Virus record (IMG/VR): IMGVR_UViG_3300008108_000056
Coordinates: 1 to 62,715 of that record
Strand: one strand, 5' to 3'
DNA length: 62,715 nt
Source of the DNA: a virus
The notes beneath the pieces were generated by a model. That model was not told the DNA's origin. It was given only the letters and a program-made list of their open reading frames with translations, and ran no database searches. Below are positions 16,792-25,418 of this stretch, piece after piece. Position 1 is the stretch's first letter. Every line of letters begins with the position of its first letter. Both the position numbers and the translations under genes were made by a program.

Positions 16792-19700
16792 ATGGCAGAA
16801 CCAATTCAAAGACCACCTAAACCAAAACTTTATAAGTTCGTTACTGTACCAAGAGTAGCAGCAACTGGTGGTGCAACAATAAGAGTTGGGGGTTCAACTA
16901 TCGCTGGAGGTGCTGGTAATTCTGGTGCATCTGTAATCAAGGCAATGAATAGTCTTGGTGCTACGATTAACAGTATTGCAATTATTACCGAATCTATTGC
17001 CAAACAAACATCAAGAACCATTGCTACTGAGATTAGGCAGCAAAGTGAGTTAGTAAGAAGGCAAGAAAAATTAAGAAAAGAGAAGATAAAAAGAGACAGA
17101 GAAAAAGAAGATACTAAAAGAAAAAAAGCACAAAGAGATAAAGATGCGGATGCAGAAAAGAAGTCAGAAGGATTAGGTAAATTCTTTAAGACTTTTACTA
17201 AAATGACAACTGCCGCAGCAGGTAGTTTCTTTGCAGGGATTGCTCAATTATTTGAAGCAATCTTCAGGGGTTTAGTAGTTTATTCTGTATTAGATTGGTT
17301 ATCAAAACCTGGAAATATTGGCAAGTTACAGGTTCTAATCAAAGGTTTTATTGGAATATTCAGAGTATTCAAACGTCTGATTGATTTTGGTGTCTCCAGT
17401 ATGCTGGAGGGATTAGTTAAGATAATAGACAATCCAATATCCTTTAAAGGATTATTCGGATTAGTTCAGTTTATGGTGGGATCTGCTGTCTTATTCAAGG
17501 CACTATCCTGGATTAAAAACCCTGCTAAACTAGCAGAAGATTTATTTAGTGTAATGAAATTCCTTGCAAAAGGAATTATAAACTTGAAGAAAGGTGTTGG
17601 TATATACGGTAAGATTAAAAAGTTTGCTGGCACCAGAGCAGGGAAGTTTGCTATTGCTGGTGGTGTTGGTGTTGGTGCTGGAGTGGGTTCTGCTCTGCTT
17701 GGAGGAACCGTTGAGGAAGCAGTTGGAACTGGCATTGGAGCAGGTGCAGGAGCAATTGCTGGAGAGGCACTAGGGACTAAACTCGGGGGTGGTGTTGGAG
17801 GTGAGGTAGGTAGAGCAGCAGGCACTTTAGTTGGTGGTCTACTTGGTGGACAGGTAGGAAAAGCACTCAAACCAGTTACTGATGCTATTGGTAGATTTTT
17901 CAAATTAGTTGGTGATATTTTAAAACCAGCAATTGACTTTGTTGCCAACATTGGAAAAGAGTTTTTCAGTGCTGTTGGTGATTTAATTCAAGCAGTTGTT
18001 AGTTTTATTGAACCACACAAAGAAACTTTAGGTGCAATTGCAAAAGTATCTCTTGTTGTTGCATTTGGACCACTGATTGCGTTAATGAAAGCAATCACTT
18101 GGGTCATTCGTTTATTTGTTCCCAAAGGAAAAGATACTGAAAATGGTTCTGCGGCTGCACCTAAGAGATCTTTTGGTGGGAAGGTTGTAGTTCCACAAAT
18201 GGCAGTTGGTGGACCTTTAGTTGGACCTACAACAGATTTTGTTGATCCCATTACATCTAGATTGAAGCAGGCATTACAAGATGCAATGCTACTACCATTC
18301 AGAGCAGTTGGTACAGGTTTAGTCAGTGCATTTGGATTGATTGGTAGTATTTTTGGTGCATTTCTACCTGGTCCAATGCAAGCATTCTTAGGTGGAGTAT
18401 TGGCACCTATTGCAAGTGTATTTGGTGTACCCAACTCAGTATTCAGGAGAATTACTGGTATTGCAATGAAGGGGGTTAGTGGTGTTGCTGGTGCAGTTGC
18501 TGAAGGTGCTGGTGGTTTATTAGAAAAGTTAATGGGTGGTGACAATGAAACTAGTGTTACAGGAATTCTTAAAAAGATTCTTGGAGCAATGGTTAAATTG
18601 CATGAGCAGAACAATGGAACACCACCAGGAAAAGCAATTGGTGGTGTAGTTCCTCAGGCAGCACGTGGAGGATGGATTTCTGGTCCTATGTCTGGTTATC
18701 CAGTTTCATTAGATGGTGGACGATCAACAGCATTTATTGGGCATGGGACAGAGTGGGTAGGATTTAAGAATCGTGCAGCAGGTGGTGGAGCAGGATCTGC
18801 ATTTGTTGTTCCATTCCATACACCAGCAACAGTTAGAACACCAAGTCTAACAAGTATGAGAATGAATCAGGCACGTGCTGGTGGTTATGCCATGCCAAGG
18901 TCTGTTGGTGGAATAGTTCCAAAGAAAGTAAATCTTCCACTATTTGCTGAGGGTGGAAAGTTTGATCCTTATGAATATGATAAAGGTATGAAATCTTCAT
19001 ACCACATCACTAATCCTGGAAATAGTGGTAAAACATTTGTTGTTGGATATACAGTAAATGATGCGGAAGTTACTATCAAACAAGTTAATAAACTAGTAGA
19101 AAAGGGTAATTTGGTTTCACCAGATAAATTAACTGGAGTTAAACCAGGATCTGATGAATGGAAAACGGTAATGGGATCTGCCGAGACTGTGAAGTATTTC
19201 AAAAATCATGCAGTTCCTGCAATAAAAGCAAGCAAACTAAAAATTAAAGTAGATCCAAAAGCAGACATATATTATGGTTACAAGCAGGCATATAATACAA
19301 CGTATGATAAATGGAAGTCTCAAGGTGCAGATGAACAAACTGCAAGAAATTATGCAAATGCAGCAGCTCGTGAATTTGCCATTGCTAAGAATGGTGCTTC
19401 TAGATTACCTGGAACAAAGGGTGGTTTAGATGCAAAATTAGCAGATGTTCAAGTTGCTGGTAGTACAGCAGCAGAAACAACTTCACCTGCAGCAAGCACT
19501 ACAGCAACAGAAACAGATATTGGTTCACAACTTGCAAAAGCATTTAGTGACTATAGATCTGCTTTTGGTATGAATGAAACCTCAGGTGATAGTATAGATA
19601 AACAGTCAGGTAAAACCAAGGACGCACAGGAGGAAGCAACTAAAGCACGATTACAGGAAGAGTCATCTAAGATTTCTGCTGCTGCTTCACAATTGGCAAC

Positions 19701-19860
19701 GAGTAGTTCTAAGACGCAAAAACCACCAACTGCACCACCAACGGTAGTAAATCCATCTGGAAATGGTGCAAAACCAACTGCAGATATCAATCCTTTCTTA
19801 AGATCTAAGTTTGGACTAATTGCACAAACTGCATTCGACCCATCATTAACTCTATTCTAA
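16792..19860 (+). CDS. Second tape-measure-like virion protein
   Basis: A 1022-residue protein built like its upstream neighbour: a charged coiled coil (about 75-125), an LFEAIFRGLVVYSVLDWL segment matching LFEAFIRLTVVPAVLGWI upstream, then Gly/Ala-rich hydrophobic stretches (about 280-360). It lacks the SleB-like and Cys/His hydrolase parts; its C-terminal third is Ala/Thr/Ser-rich. It could be a second tape measure, a hub plug or an ejected protein. Confidence 0.75.
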   Translation: MAEPIQRPPKPKLYKFVTVPRVAATGGATIRVGGSTIAGGAGNSGASVIKAMNSLGATINSIAIITESIAKQTSRTIATEIRQQSELVRRQEKLRKEKIKRDREKEDTKRKKAQRDKDADAEKKSEGLGKFFKTFTKMTTAAAGSFFAGIAQLFEAIFRGLVVYSVLDWLSKPGNIGKLQVLIKGFIGIFRVFKRLIDFGVSSMLEGLVKIIDNPISFKGLFGLVQFMVGSAVLFKALSWIKNPAKLAEDLFSVMKFLAKGIINLKKGVGIYGKIKKFAGTRAGKFAIAGGVGVGAGVGSALLGGTVEEAVGTGIGAGAGAIAGEALGTKLGGGVGGEVGRAAGTLVGGLLGGQVGKALKPVTDAIGRFFKLVGDILKPAIDFVANIGKEFFSAVGDLIQAVVSFIEPHKETLGAIAKVSLVVAFGPLIALMKAITWVIRLFVPKGKDTENGSAAAPKRSFGGKVVVPQMAVGGPLVGPTTDFVDPITSRLKQALQDAMLLPFRAVGTGLVSAFGLIGSIFGAFLPGPMQAFLGGVLAPIASVFGVPNSVFRRITGIAMKGVSGVAGAVAEGAGGLLEKLMGGDNETSVTGILKKILGAMVKLHEQNNGTPPGKAIGGVVPQAARGGWISGPMSGYPVSLDGGRSTAFIGHGTEWVGFKNRAAGGGAGSAFVVPFHTPATVRTPSLTSMRMNQARAGGYAMPRSVGGIVPKKVNLPLFAEGGKFDPYEYDKGMKSSYHITNPGNSGKTFVVGYTVNDAEVTIKQVNKLVEKGNLVSPDKLTGVKPGSDEWKTVMGSAETVKYFKNHAVPAIKASKLKIKVDPKADIYYGYKQAYNTTYDKWKSQGADEQTARNYANAAAREFAIAKNGASRLPGTKGGLDAKLADVQVAGSTAAETTSPAASTTATETDIGSQLAKAFSDYRSAFGMNETSGDSIDKQSGKTKDAQEEATKARLQEESSKISAAASQLATSSSKTQKPPTAPPTVVNPSGNGAKPTADINPFLRSKFGLIAQTAFDPSLTLF

Positions 19861-19861
19861 A

Positions 19862-21307
19862 ATGTTACAGTCACAAGGTTATAGTTTATCTGACATCGAT
19901 TGTACTCTAAGTGATGAGAAAACCATCATCAATATTAAGGGTATAGTTTCGGAATTTAGTATTTTTGAAAGTGTAGATTCTCCTGCAGTTAGGGCAGAAT
20001 TTCTAATCACTGACGTAAATGATTTTGTAAGTGCTTTAAGAGGATACGAACAAATCACCCTAAAGTTAAAGACAGACTCTGCTGACGAAACATATGAGTT
20101 GAAACATAGGATTTATAAAATTGGATCTAACATCAAAACGGAAAGAACTCAACAGTACATTATTCATACTGTAAGTGAAGCAGCAATTATAAATGAAAAG
20201 GTAAAAGTATTCAAAACATTTAAAGGACCAGTTAAGAATACAGTACAGAAAGTTTTAAAAGAAAATTTAGGTATAAGTAAAAAGATTGTAGTAGAAGATA
20301 CCCTAGGAACTTTTCCATTCATTTCTCCAAGTTGGAGACCATATGATCTTATTTCTTATTTAACAGATAAGACTATCCGTGGAGCATCAAAGTCATCCAA
20401 TATCAATCAACAACAGAGTGCATTTTTATTCTTTGAGAATAGAGATGCTGTGTATTTTTATAGCATTGATGGACTTATTGAAAAGGCAGCACGTGGAGTA
20501 TCTAAATATGCATCTAAAAGTGGTACTACATCTCCTGTAAAGGTCTTTACATATAAGCAGAAGAATGTAGGTATTACAGAAAATGGGTACTATAGTATTG
20601 AGAATATTACATATCCAGACAAGTATGACATTATAACACAACTGAGATCGGGTACTCTAGGAACATCTTTACTTGGTGTTGATCCGCAATCAATTAACGA
20701 ATCATATTTACCAAAATCATCAAAAACTTCAGACACAGATACTGCAAATCCAAAAGGTCCAGGTGGAGGTAATTATCAAGTTGTGGACATGACTGCTGCT
20801 ACATCTTGGCAATCTAGATTTTCACATCTACCAAATTCAGAGAATCCTTTTACAAAAATTGGAGGTAGTTATGGACATGGTGAAAGAAAGAGATTGAAGT
20901 TTTTCAATTCATATGGTTGGGACTCTTCATCTGGTGGAGATATTACAGGAACTTTACAAGCATCTAACACTGCACCAAAGGGATCTCCACTAGCAACAGG
21001 AACTACCAACAAAGGTGGTAGTGGAAATGTAACTCAGCAAATTGCAGTTGCTGCACTCTACTCATTAATGCGTTATCAAGCACTGAATTATATCAAACTA
21101 AATATAGTTGTACCTGGTAACACAGGTGTGGCTGCTGGTGATGTAATTGAAGTGGTGATCCCTAGTTCTAGAGAAACCGCAAAGAATCTACCAAAAGAAT
21201 CTACTTATAGTGGAACATATATGGTTTTAGGAGTAGTGCATATTTGGAGACCAGAAGGAGTATCTACTCATTTACAAATCGGAAGAGATAGTATTTCTAA
21301 GAAGTAA
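19862..21307 (+). CDS. Baseplate hub protein (gp27-like)
   Basis: This 481-residue protein has the hub pattern: an N-terminal beta domain (TIINIKGIVSEFSIFESVDSP and VRAEFLITDV), a second domain with FPFISPSWRPYDLISYL, and a C-terminal part with VVPGNTGVAAGDVIEVVIP. T4 gp27 carries the spike gp5, and gp5 lies 935 bases downstream here. It starts one base after the preceding stop. The assignment rests on these segments and gene order. Confidence 0.8.
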   Translation: MLQSQGYSLSDIDCTLSDEKTIINIKGIVSEFSIFESVDSPAVRAEFLITDVNDFVSALRGYEQITLKLKTDSADETYELKHRIYKIGSNIKTERTQQYIIHTVSEAAIINEKVKVFKTFKGPVKNTVQKVLKENLGISKKIVVEDTLGTFPFISPSWRPYDLISYLTDKTIRGASKSSNINQQQSAFLFFENRDAVYFYSIDGLIEKAARGVSKYASKSGTTSPVKVFTYKQKNVGITENGYYSIENITYPDKYDIITQLRSGTLGTSLLGVDPQSINESYLPKSSKTSDTDTANPKGPGGGNYQVVDMTAATSWQSRFSHLPNSENPFTKIGGSYGHGERKRLKFFNSYGWDSSSGGDITGTLQASNTAPKGSPLATGTTNKGGSGNVTQQIAVAALYSLMRYQALNYIKLNIVVPGNTGVAAGDVIEVVIPSSRETAKNLPKESTYSGTYMVLGVVHIWRPEGVSTHLQIGRDSISKK

Positions 21308-21312
21308 ACAAA

Positions 21313-21525
21313 ATGGAAAACATTCAACAACATATTCAAAGAGATAGGCAGATCTTAGATGATCCTCAGACATCTCCACAAGCACGTAGGCATACTGAAC
21401 AGGAACTTCAGTCACTTGAAAGATATGCAGAGAGGCATCCAAACTCTGATCATAACCCAACTGCATTAGAACTTTATTGTGATGAGAATCCTGATGCTGC
21501 AGAATGCAGAAAATATGACGTGTAG
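21313..21525 (+). CDS. Unrecognised helical protein downstream of the hub gene
   Basis: A 70-residue hydrophilic, helical protein rich in Glu, Gln and His. It starts five bases after the hub gene stop and ends one base before a sigma-70 promoter. No function recognised. Confidence 0.65.
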   Translation: MENIQQHIQRDRQILDDPQTSPQARRHTEQELQSLERYAERHPNSDHNPTALELYCDENPDAAECRKYDV

Positions 21526-21554
21526 TTGACAGGCATATATAATACCAGTATAAT
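21526..21554 (+). promoter_or_regulatory. Perfect sigma-70 promoter (first of a tandem pair)
   Basis: TTGACA, a 17-base spacer and TATAAT match the bacterial consensus exactly. It starts at the base after the stop of the preceding gene. Between it and the second promoter lies a 6-bp hairpin, AGAGGT/ACCTCT. It would drive tRNA-Val and perhaps the RlpA-like gene. Confidence 0.85.
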
Positions 21555-21584
21555 GAACCATGTGAGAGGTTCAGAGATTACCTC

Positions 21585-21613
21585 TTGACAATTTAAAGAG
21601 TACTTGCTACAAT
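21585..21613 (+). promoter_or_regulatory. Sigma-70 promoter (second of a tandem pair)
   Basis: TTGACA, a 17-base spacer and TACAAT. Transcription would begin about 21620, only a few bases before the tRNA-Val acceptor stem, so this promoter would produce nearly mature tRNA 5' ends. Confidence 0.85.
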
Positions 21614-21623
21614 ATCAAGTATT

Positions 21624-21695
21624 GGGAGATTAACTCAGCGGTAGAGTGGCTGCCTTACAAGCAGTAAGTCGTTGGTTCGAGTCCGACATTTCCCA
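21624..21695 (+). tRNA. tRNA-Val (anticodon UAC)
   Basis: The acceptor stem GGGAGAT/ATTTCCC has one G-U pair and discriminator A. The anticodon stem GCTGC/GCAGT encloses CTTACAA, giving anticodon TAC. The T-arm GTTGG/CCGAC has loop TTCGAGT. It sits alone among tail genes behind two strong promoters. Confidence 0.94.
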
Positions 21696-21698
21696 CTT

Positions 21699-21771
21699 GA
21701 TAGTAGCAATTTTTATTATGAGAAAGTGTCTACTATCGTTGTGCCCAGGAGATTCCCCTCTGAGAAGAGGG
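21699..21771 (+). other. Two hairpins between tRNA-Val and the RlpA-like gene
   Basis: GATAGTAG (21699-21706) pairs with CTACTATC (21730-21737) around a 23-base loop. CCCTCT (21756-21761) pairs with AGAGGG (21766-21771) around GAGA. Neither is followed by a T run, so they look like RNA-processing or leader structures rather than terminators. Confidence 0.45.
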
Positions 21772-21814
21772 ATGTGCGGTTTCTCTATTGGGATGTAGAG
21801 TTCAATCAAATTTA

Positions 21815-22174
21815 ATGCTAAAACTTTTTTCAATTCTTGCCATTGCCACTGTAGGATTGGCACCCCTTCAAGCAAAGGCTGCGAGTGGTTGTACCCTCGC
21901 ATCACATTATGGAGTCGGTGATGGTTATCATGGCCAAACCACCGCAAATGGTGAAAGGTATAACGCATATGGTAAATCTGTGGCACACAGATGGTTTCCT
22001 TTTGGAACTAGATTGCGAGTGACCAATCAACAAAATGGTAAATCGGTAATAGTGCGAGTGAATGATCGTGGACCTTATGTGGGTGATAGAGATCTTGATC
22101 TGTCGTATGGTGCATTCTCCACAATAGCCCATCCAGGGCAAGGTGTAGCTAGAGTCTGTTACAGTAGGGTCTAA
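21815..22174 (+). CDS. Exported RlpA-like double-psi beta-barrel protein
   Basis: A 119-residue protein with a signal peptide (cleavage probably after QAKAA, near residue 20). The rest is one RlpA-type double-psi barrel: ASHYG, TTANGERYN, HRWFPFGTRLRVTN, then VRVNDRGPYVGDRDLDLS. RlpA proteins are peptidoglycan lytic transglycosylases or bind naked glycan. Here it may help lysis or tail penetration. The ATG at 21815 begins the signal peptide. A terminator follows seven bases after the stop. Confidence 0.87.
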   Translation: MLKLFSILAIATVGLAPLQAKAASGCTLASHYGVGDGYHGQTTANGERYNAYGKSVAHRWFPFGTRLRVTNQQNGKSVIVRVNDRGPYVGDRDLDLSYGAFSTIAHPGQGVARVCYSRV

Positions 22175-22180
22175 TATTTT

Positions 22181-22203
22181 GGGAGGGTGACCTCCCTTTT
22201 TTT
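22181..22203 (+). terminator. Rho-independent terminator after the RlpA-like gene
   Basis: GGGAGG, loop GTGA, CCTCCC, followed by TTTTTTT. It separates the tRNA-Val/RlpA unit from gp5. Confidence 0.92.
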
Positions 22204-22205
22204 GT

Positions 22206-22212
22206 ATAAATA
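22206..22212 (+). promoter_or_regulatory. Late promoter motif before gp5
   Basis: ATAAATA lies immediately after the terminator T run and 30 bases upstream of the gp5 ATG. Confidence 0.65.
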
Positions 22213-22241
22213 TTCTTGAAAAGAACGAGTGTAATATTGTA

Positions 22242-24713
22242 ATGGCAATTATTAATACACCAGGGAAACTTGACTTTGCTGGAAGAGATGGATTTACATG
22301 GTGGATCGGTGAAGTAGAGAAAATTGACCTAGAAAAGCACAGATGTAAAGTCAGAGTCCTTGGGTGGTATACTGGAAATCGTGCTAGAAAAACTGCAGAT
22401 GCAAAAGAAGGAGAATCTGGAGATAAGTTTGAGCAGTCATACTTACAAGATGTTCCTACAGAAGATCTGCCATGGGCATATGTTCTCCTACCTAATGACC
22501 AGGAAGGAATTAAAGATGCTGGAACTGCAGTAAGACTTCAGGTAGGTGCTGTTGTTTTAGGTTTCTTTGCAGATGGTGATGAAGCACAGGTTCCTATTGT
22601 CATGGGTAACCTTAAAGGATATAAACTAAATCCTAATACTGCAATTGCAGATCCTAAAGAACAAATTGAACACCAGGCACAAACACAGGGTCAATCAATT
22701 AGTAATCCTGGGAATACCTCTGATGTTACTGGTAATGATCAAACAATTGCTGATCAGTCATCTGCAGCACCTGGAGCAGGAGCAGGTGCTCAAGAAGCAC
22801 GTGGAGTGCCATCTGTATTAACACCAGCACTAGCAGGTTCTCCTGGTGGAGCAATTACAAATCCACCTGCTATTCCTAATGAACCAATTCCTACAGCAGA
22901 TGGAATTATGGGTCCTGCTGGAAAGGGTCTAGAACAAGATCTAAAGAGGATGCTAATTGAAATTGGACAGTCCTTTTCCTCTGTAGTAAAAAATGAGAAG
23001 GGAGAATTTGTCTCTGTTGTTACTGGTAAACTCGTAAAGTTAAATCACCTTCTCGATAATGTTAGGGCATTTATCAGTAGAGCAATTACTGGTATTATGT
23101 CTTGGCTGAAAGAAGTTCTAGCAAAAGTTATTCAAACTATTATTGATAGGATTGTAAGTATTATTTCCAATTTTATCCCACTTGGTGTTACTATTGCAAT
23201 TCTTGAACTGATCAAGTTTATTCTTGAGTTATTCTGTAACTTTGAAGCAGCATATATTTTGGGTTATATACGAGCCGCATTAGGGGATCTGAATGGATTC
23301 TTGACTAGTATAACAAATAATATATTAGATAAAGTTCTTGCCCCAGCATTTGCTTTTGCTGCAAAAGTAGAGCAGACTGTAAACACAATTATCTCTAGAA
23401 TTCAGCAAGGATTGAACCAAGCAATTGCGATTGGTCAAACGATCATTGCAGTTATCAATACTGTTAAGGGTGTGGCAAAAGTTACAGGTAAGTTTAGTGA
23501 GATTTTCAGAGTTGACTTTACAAAACTAGATTGGAAATCAATTATCAATATTATTAAACTACTTCTCGGTCTATTCATTAAAAAAGATTGTGGAAGAACT
23601 TCAAAGGAGGCAGTTCCAAAACAGTGGTTACCTCTACTTGGAACCACAGAGTGTGAAAATATTGCAGATGCTCTGAAGAGTGACTTTAATTTGCCGTTGA
23701 AATATGCAGATAAATCTAGAAATAAGAAAATTGATGTTGGTAAAACACTAAGTAATTTCTCAGCAAATTATTGGAATGGGATGGATCCTAATTTAATGAA
23801 GATCTCTTCTCACTTAAATGGTGCTTGGGAGTTACATGACTCCACAAAGGGAAAAGTTAAGAAGGTTGTTTCTGGTCCTGGAGCAGTCACTACGTTTGAG
23901 GATGAGAAGGGTAATGTTCATAAGAATGTACCAAGAAATGACACTCGTATTATTGGTAAGGACTCATGTGAACTTGTTAAGGGTCATAAAGTTCTCACTA
24001 TTGAGGGTGACTTAACTCTAAAAGTTATGGGTAACTTCAACTTAGAAGTTGGTGGAACGGTTAACAAGCATGTTTCTGCTGGTATGGATGTTGCCAAAGG
24101 TGATACAAAACAACCAAAACTCGTATCTACTGAAGCATCAGATAAGAACGTTTCTCAGCAAGGTGACATTACTTTACAAGCACCTAATATCAAATTTACT
24201 GCCATTTCAAATATTAATCTTAAGGCATCCAGCATTAAGAATGAGTGTGTCTCTATGACTAACTCCGTTGATGGTGAATGTCTAGATGAGTTTGGTATGC
24301 ATACAACGTTTGTTAATTCACTACAAACAACTATTATTGCATTATTGAATCCTCTAGCACCTATTACGGGTAGAGTAACTTATATGCAAGGTGCAGACAT
24401 GACTATCATTCAGGAAAAACTAATTGGTATTCCTGGTGTGCCTCCTGTTAAGTTTGATGTTACGATTGGTATCAAACAACCAACAGGATTCATTCGTCTT
24501 GCAACTGGTGCTACAAACGCATCGAGCTTAGATCTAATGCAAGGTGCAACTGCCGCAGCAGGAAGATTTGTTCAAGGTGGATCTGGTCTTATTTGTGATG
24601 CAAACAATTCTGGGGGTGGTGCTTCCATCTACCACAATGCTGTTGGTATTTTTGCTGCAGGATGCCTGGTCGGTCCTGCCCAGTTTTACGGTTTGCCAAT
24701 TTTCCTGAACTGA
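22242..24713 (+). CDS. 5: gp5 baseplate hub spike protein without lysozyme domain
   Basis: This 823-residue protein has the N-terminal OB-fold (WWIGEVEKIDLEKHRCKVRVLGWYTG, LPWAYVLLPND, VGAVVLGFFADGDEAQVPIVMG) of gp5/VgrG-type spikes. The middle is helical and hydrophobic (about 250-440). The C-terminal part (from about 570) is beta-rich with VLTIEGDLTLKVMGNFNLEVGG, like a spike beta-helix. No T4-type lysozyme insert is visible, so peptidoglycan cleavage is probably done by other proteins in this window. Confidence 0.88.
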   Translation: MAIINTPGKLDFAGRDGFTWWIGEVEKIDLEKHRCKVRVLGWYTGNRARKTADAKEGESGDKFEQSYLQDVPTEDLPWAYVLLPNDQEGIKDAGTAVRLQVGAVVLGFFADGDEAQVPIVMGNLKGYKLNPNTAIADPKEQIEHQAQTQGQSISNPGNTSDVTGNDQTIADQSSAAPGAGAGAQEARGVPSVLTPALAGSPGGAITNPPAIPNEPIPTADGIMGPAGKGLEQDLKRMLIEIGQSFSSVVKNEKGEFVSVVTGKLVKLNHLLDNVRAFISRAITGIMSWLKEVLAKVIQTIIDRIVSIISNFIPLGVTIAILELIKFILELFCNFEAAYILGYIRAALGDLNGFLTSITNNILDKVLAPAFAFAAKVEQTVNTIISRIQQGLNQAIAIGQTIIAVINTVKGVAKVTGKFSEIFRVDFTKLDWKSIINIIKLLLGLFIKKDCGRTSKEAVPKQWLPLLGTTECENIADALKSDFNLPLKYADKSRNKKIDVGKTLSNFSANYWNGMDPNLMKISSHLNGAWELHDSTKGKVKKVVSGPGAVTTFEDEKGNVHKNVPRNDTRIIGKDSCELVKGHKVLTIEGDLTLKVMGNFNLEVGGTVNKHVSAGMDVAKGDTKQPKLVSTEASDKNVSQQGDITLQAPNIKFTAISNINLKASSIKNECVSMTNSVDGECLDEFGMHTTFVNSLQTTIIALLNPLAPITGRVTYMQGADMTIIQEKLIGIPGVPPVKFDVTIGIKQPTGFIRLATGATNASSLDLMQGATAAAGRFVQGGSGLICDANNSGGGASIYHNAVGIFAAGCLVGPAQFYGLPIFLN

Positions 24714-24717
24714 CCCC

Positions 24718-24747
24718 TTGACAGGGGGGTGCTCCCCCTGCTAGACT
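24718..24747 (+). promoter_or_regulatory. Sigma-70 promoter containing a hairpin in its spacer
   Basis: TTGACA (24718-24723), an 18-base spacer and TAGACT (24742-24747). A perfect 7-bp stem, CAGGGGG (24722-24728)/CCCCCTG (24734-24740), occupies the spacer. It follows the gp5 stop by four bases, so the stem may also stop gp5 transcripts, although no T run follows. Confidence 0.65.
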
Positions 24748-24770
24748 GTACACGTACCCAAGAGGACCAC

Positions 24771-24968
24771 ATGGAAGTTAATTCAAATTCCACCCTCCAT
24801 CACGTTGTAATTAATTTCCGTGAAAGAAAGATTGAACTGCACGGAGATGATGGAGAAATTAAAGTAGAGAATTGTTCATGGGATGAAAAAGGTTGCGAAC
24901 ACTTTGAAAACATGGTAAAATTCTGTCAAGACACACTTCCCCCTGAGATGAGGATTTACGAACTATGA
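24771..24968 (+). CDS. Unrecognised small acidic protein
   Basis: A 65-residue protein beginning at ATG 24771 with AAGAGG upstream. It has two beta-like segments (LHHVVINFRERKIELHGDDG) and an acidic, Cys-containing C-terminal helix. It overlaps the next gene by four bases. Confidence 0.7.
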   Translation: MEVNSNSTLHHVVINFRERKIELHGDDGEIKVENCSWDEKGCEHFENMVKFCQDTLPPEMRIYEL

Positions 24969-25225
24969 TGATGACTGCTATTACTCCCGAAGAACTAGCA
25001 ACTAATCTTGAATTTATTTTGGATCTTGTTCAAAGAGGACATACATTCAAAGTAATTCAAGAAGGTCATAAGTCTGTACTGTTAACAAGTATTAATAATC
25101 CTGTTATTCCTGAGGTGGATCCAATTCCTTTAAATGCACCCCCTCCAGGAATGGACTTAGTTCCAGAGACTGAGATACGCAACTACGTTCACGAATCACT
25201 TGCAGAAATGCAACAAAAATTGTAG
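24965..25225 (+). CDS. Possible Phd/YefM-like antitoxin-fold protein
   Basis: An 86-residue protein. Its first 40 residues (ITPEELATNLEFILDLV, then GHTFKVIQEGHKSVLL) resemble the Phd/YefM fold: a short strand, a helix ending in a short turn, and the strand that normally reads V.I...G.PVAVL. The C-terminal half is Pro-rich then helical, the usual place for toxin binding. No toxin gene is adjacent, so a regulator or a decoy against a host toxin is possible. The family link is tentative. Confidence 0.5.
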   Translation: MMMTAITPEELATNLEFILDLVQRGHTFKVIQEGHKSVLLTSINNPVIPEVDPIPLNAPPPGMDLVPETEIRNYVHESLAEMQQKL

Positions 25226-25232
25226 AATGTAG

Positions 25233-25304
25233 GGGACTGTTGCTTATCGGTTAAAGCCCACACCTTATAAGTGTGTGAACCGAGTTCAACTCTCGGCAGT
25301 CCTA
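25233..25304 (+). tRNA. tRNA-Ile (anticodon UAU), with encoded CCA
   Basis: The acceptor stem GGGACTG/CAGTCCT begins with a G-U pair, discriminator A, and CCA follows in the DNA (25305-25307). The anticodon stem CACAC/GTGTG encloses CTTATAA, so the anticodon reads TAT and decodes AUA. The T-arm CCGAG/CTCGG encloses TTCAACT. Confidence 0.85.
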
Positions 25305-25312
25305 CCAAATAT

Positions 25313-25395
25313 GGGACGGTGGTGGAAGTGGTAGACACACCAGACTTAAAATCTGTCGGGCATTGCCCATGGGGGTTCAAGTCCCCCTCGTCCTA
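25313..25395 (+). tRNA. tRNA-Leu (anticodon UAA)
   Basis: A class II tRNA with acceptor GGGACGG/TCGTCCT (two G-U pairs), anticodon loop CTTAAAA giving TAA, a long variable arm (GGGCATTGCCC) and T-loop TTCAAGT. It lies 5 bases after the CCA of tRNA-Ile. Confidence 0.93.
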
Positions 25396-25418
25396 TTACA
25401 CATATATAATGTGTAAAT

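Noticed and set aside
13444-18614. Several minus-strand frames rich in Pro, Ala and Ser opposite the tape-measure-like genes
   Set aside because: Their composition is the complement of Gly/Ala/Thr-rich coding sequence; none has a plausible start or motif.
21756-21771. CCCTCT-GAGA-AGAGGG as a terminator
   Set aside because: No T run follows and it lies just before the RlpA-like start, so termination there is unlikely.
22242-24713. A T4-type lysozyme domain in gp5
   Set aside because: No lysozyme-like catalytic E..D..T region appears between the OB-fold and the C-terminal beta part.
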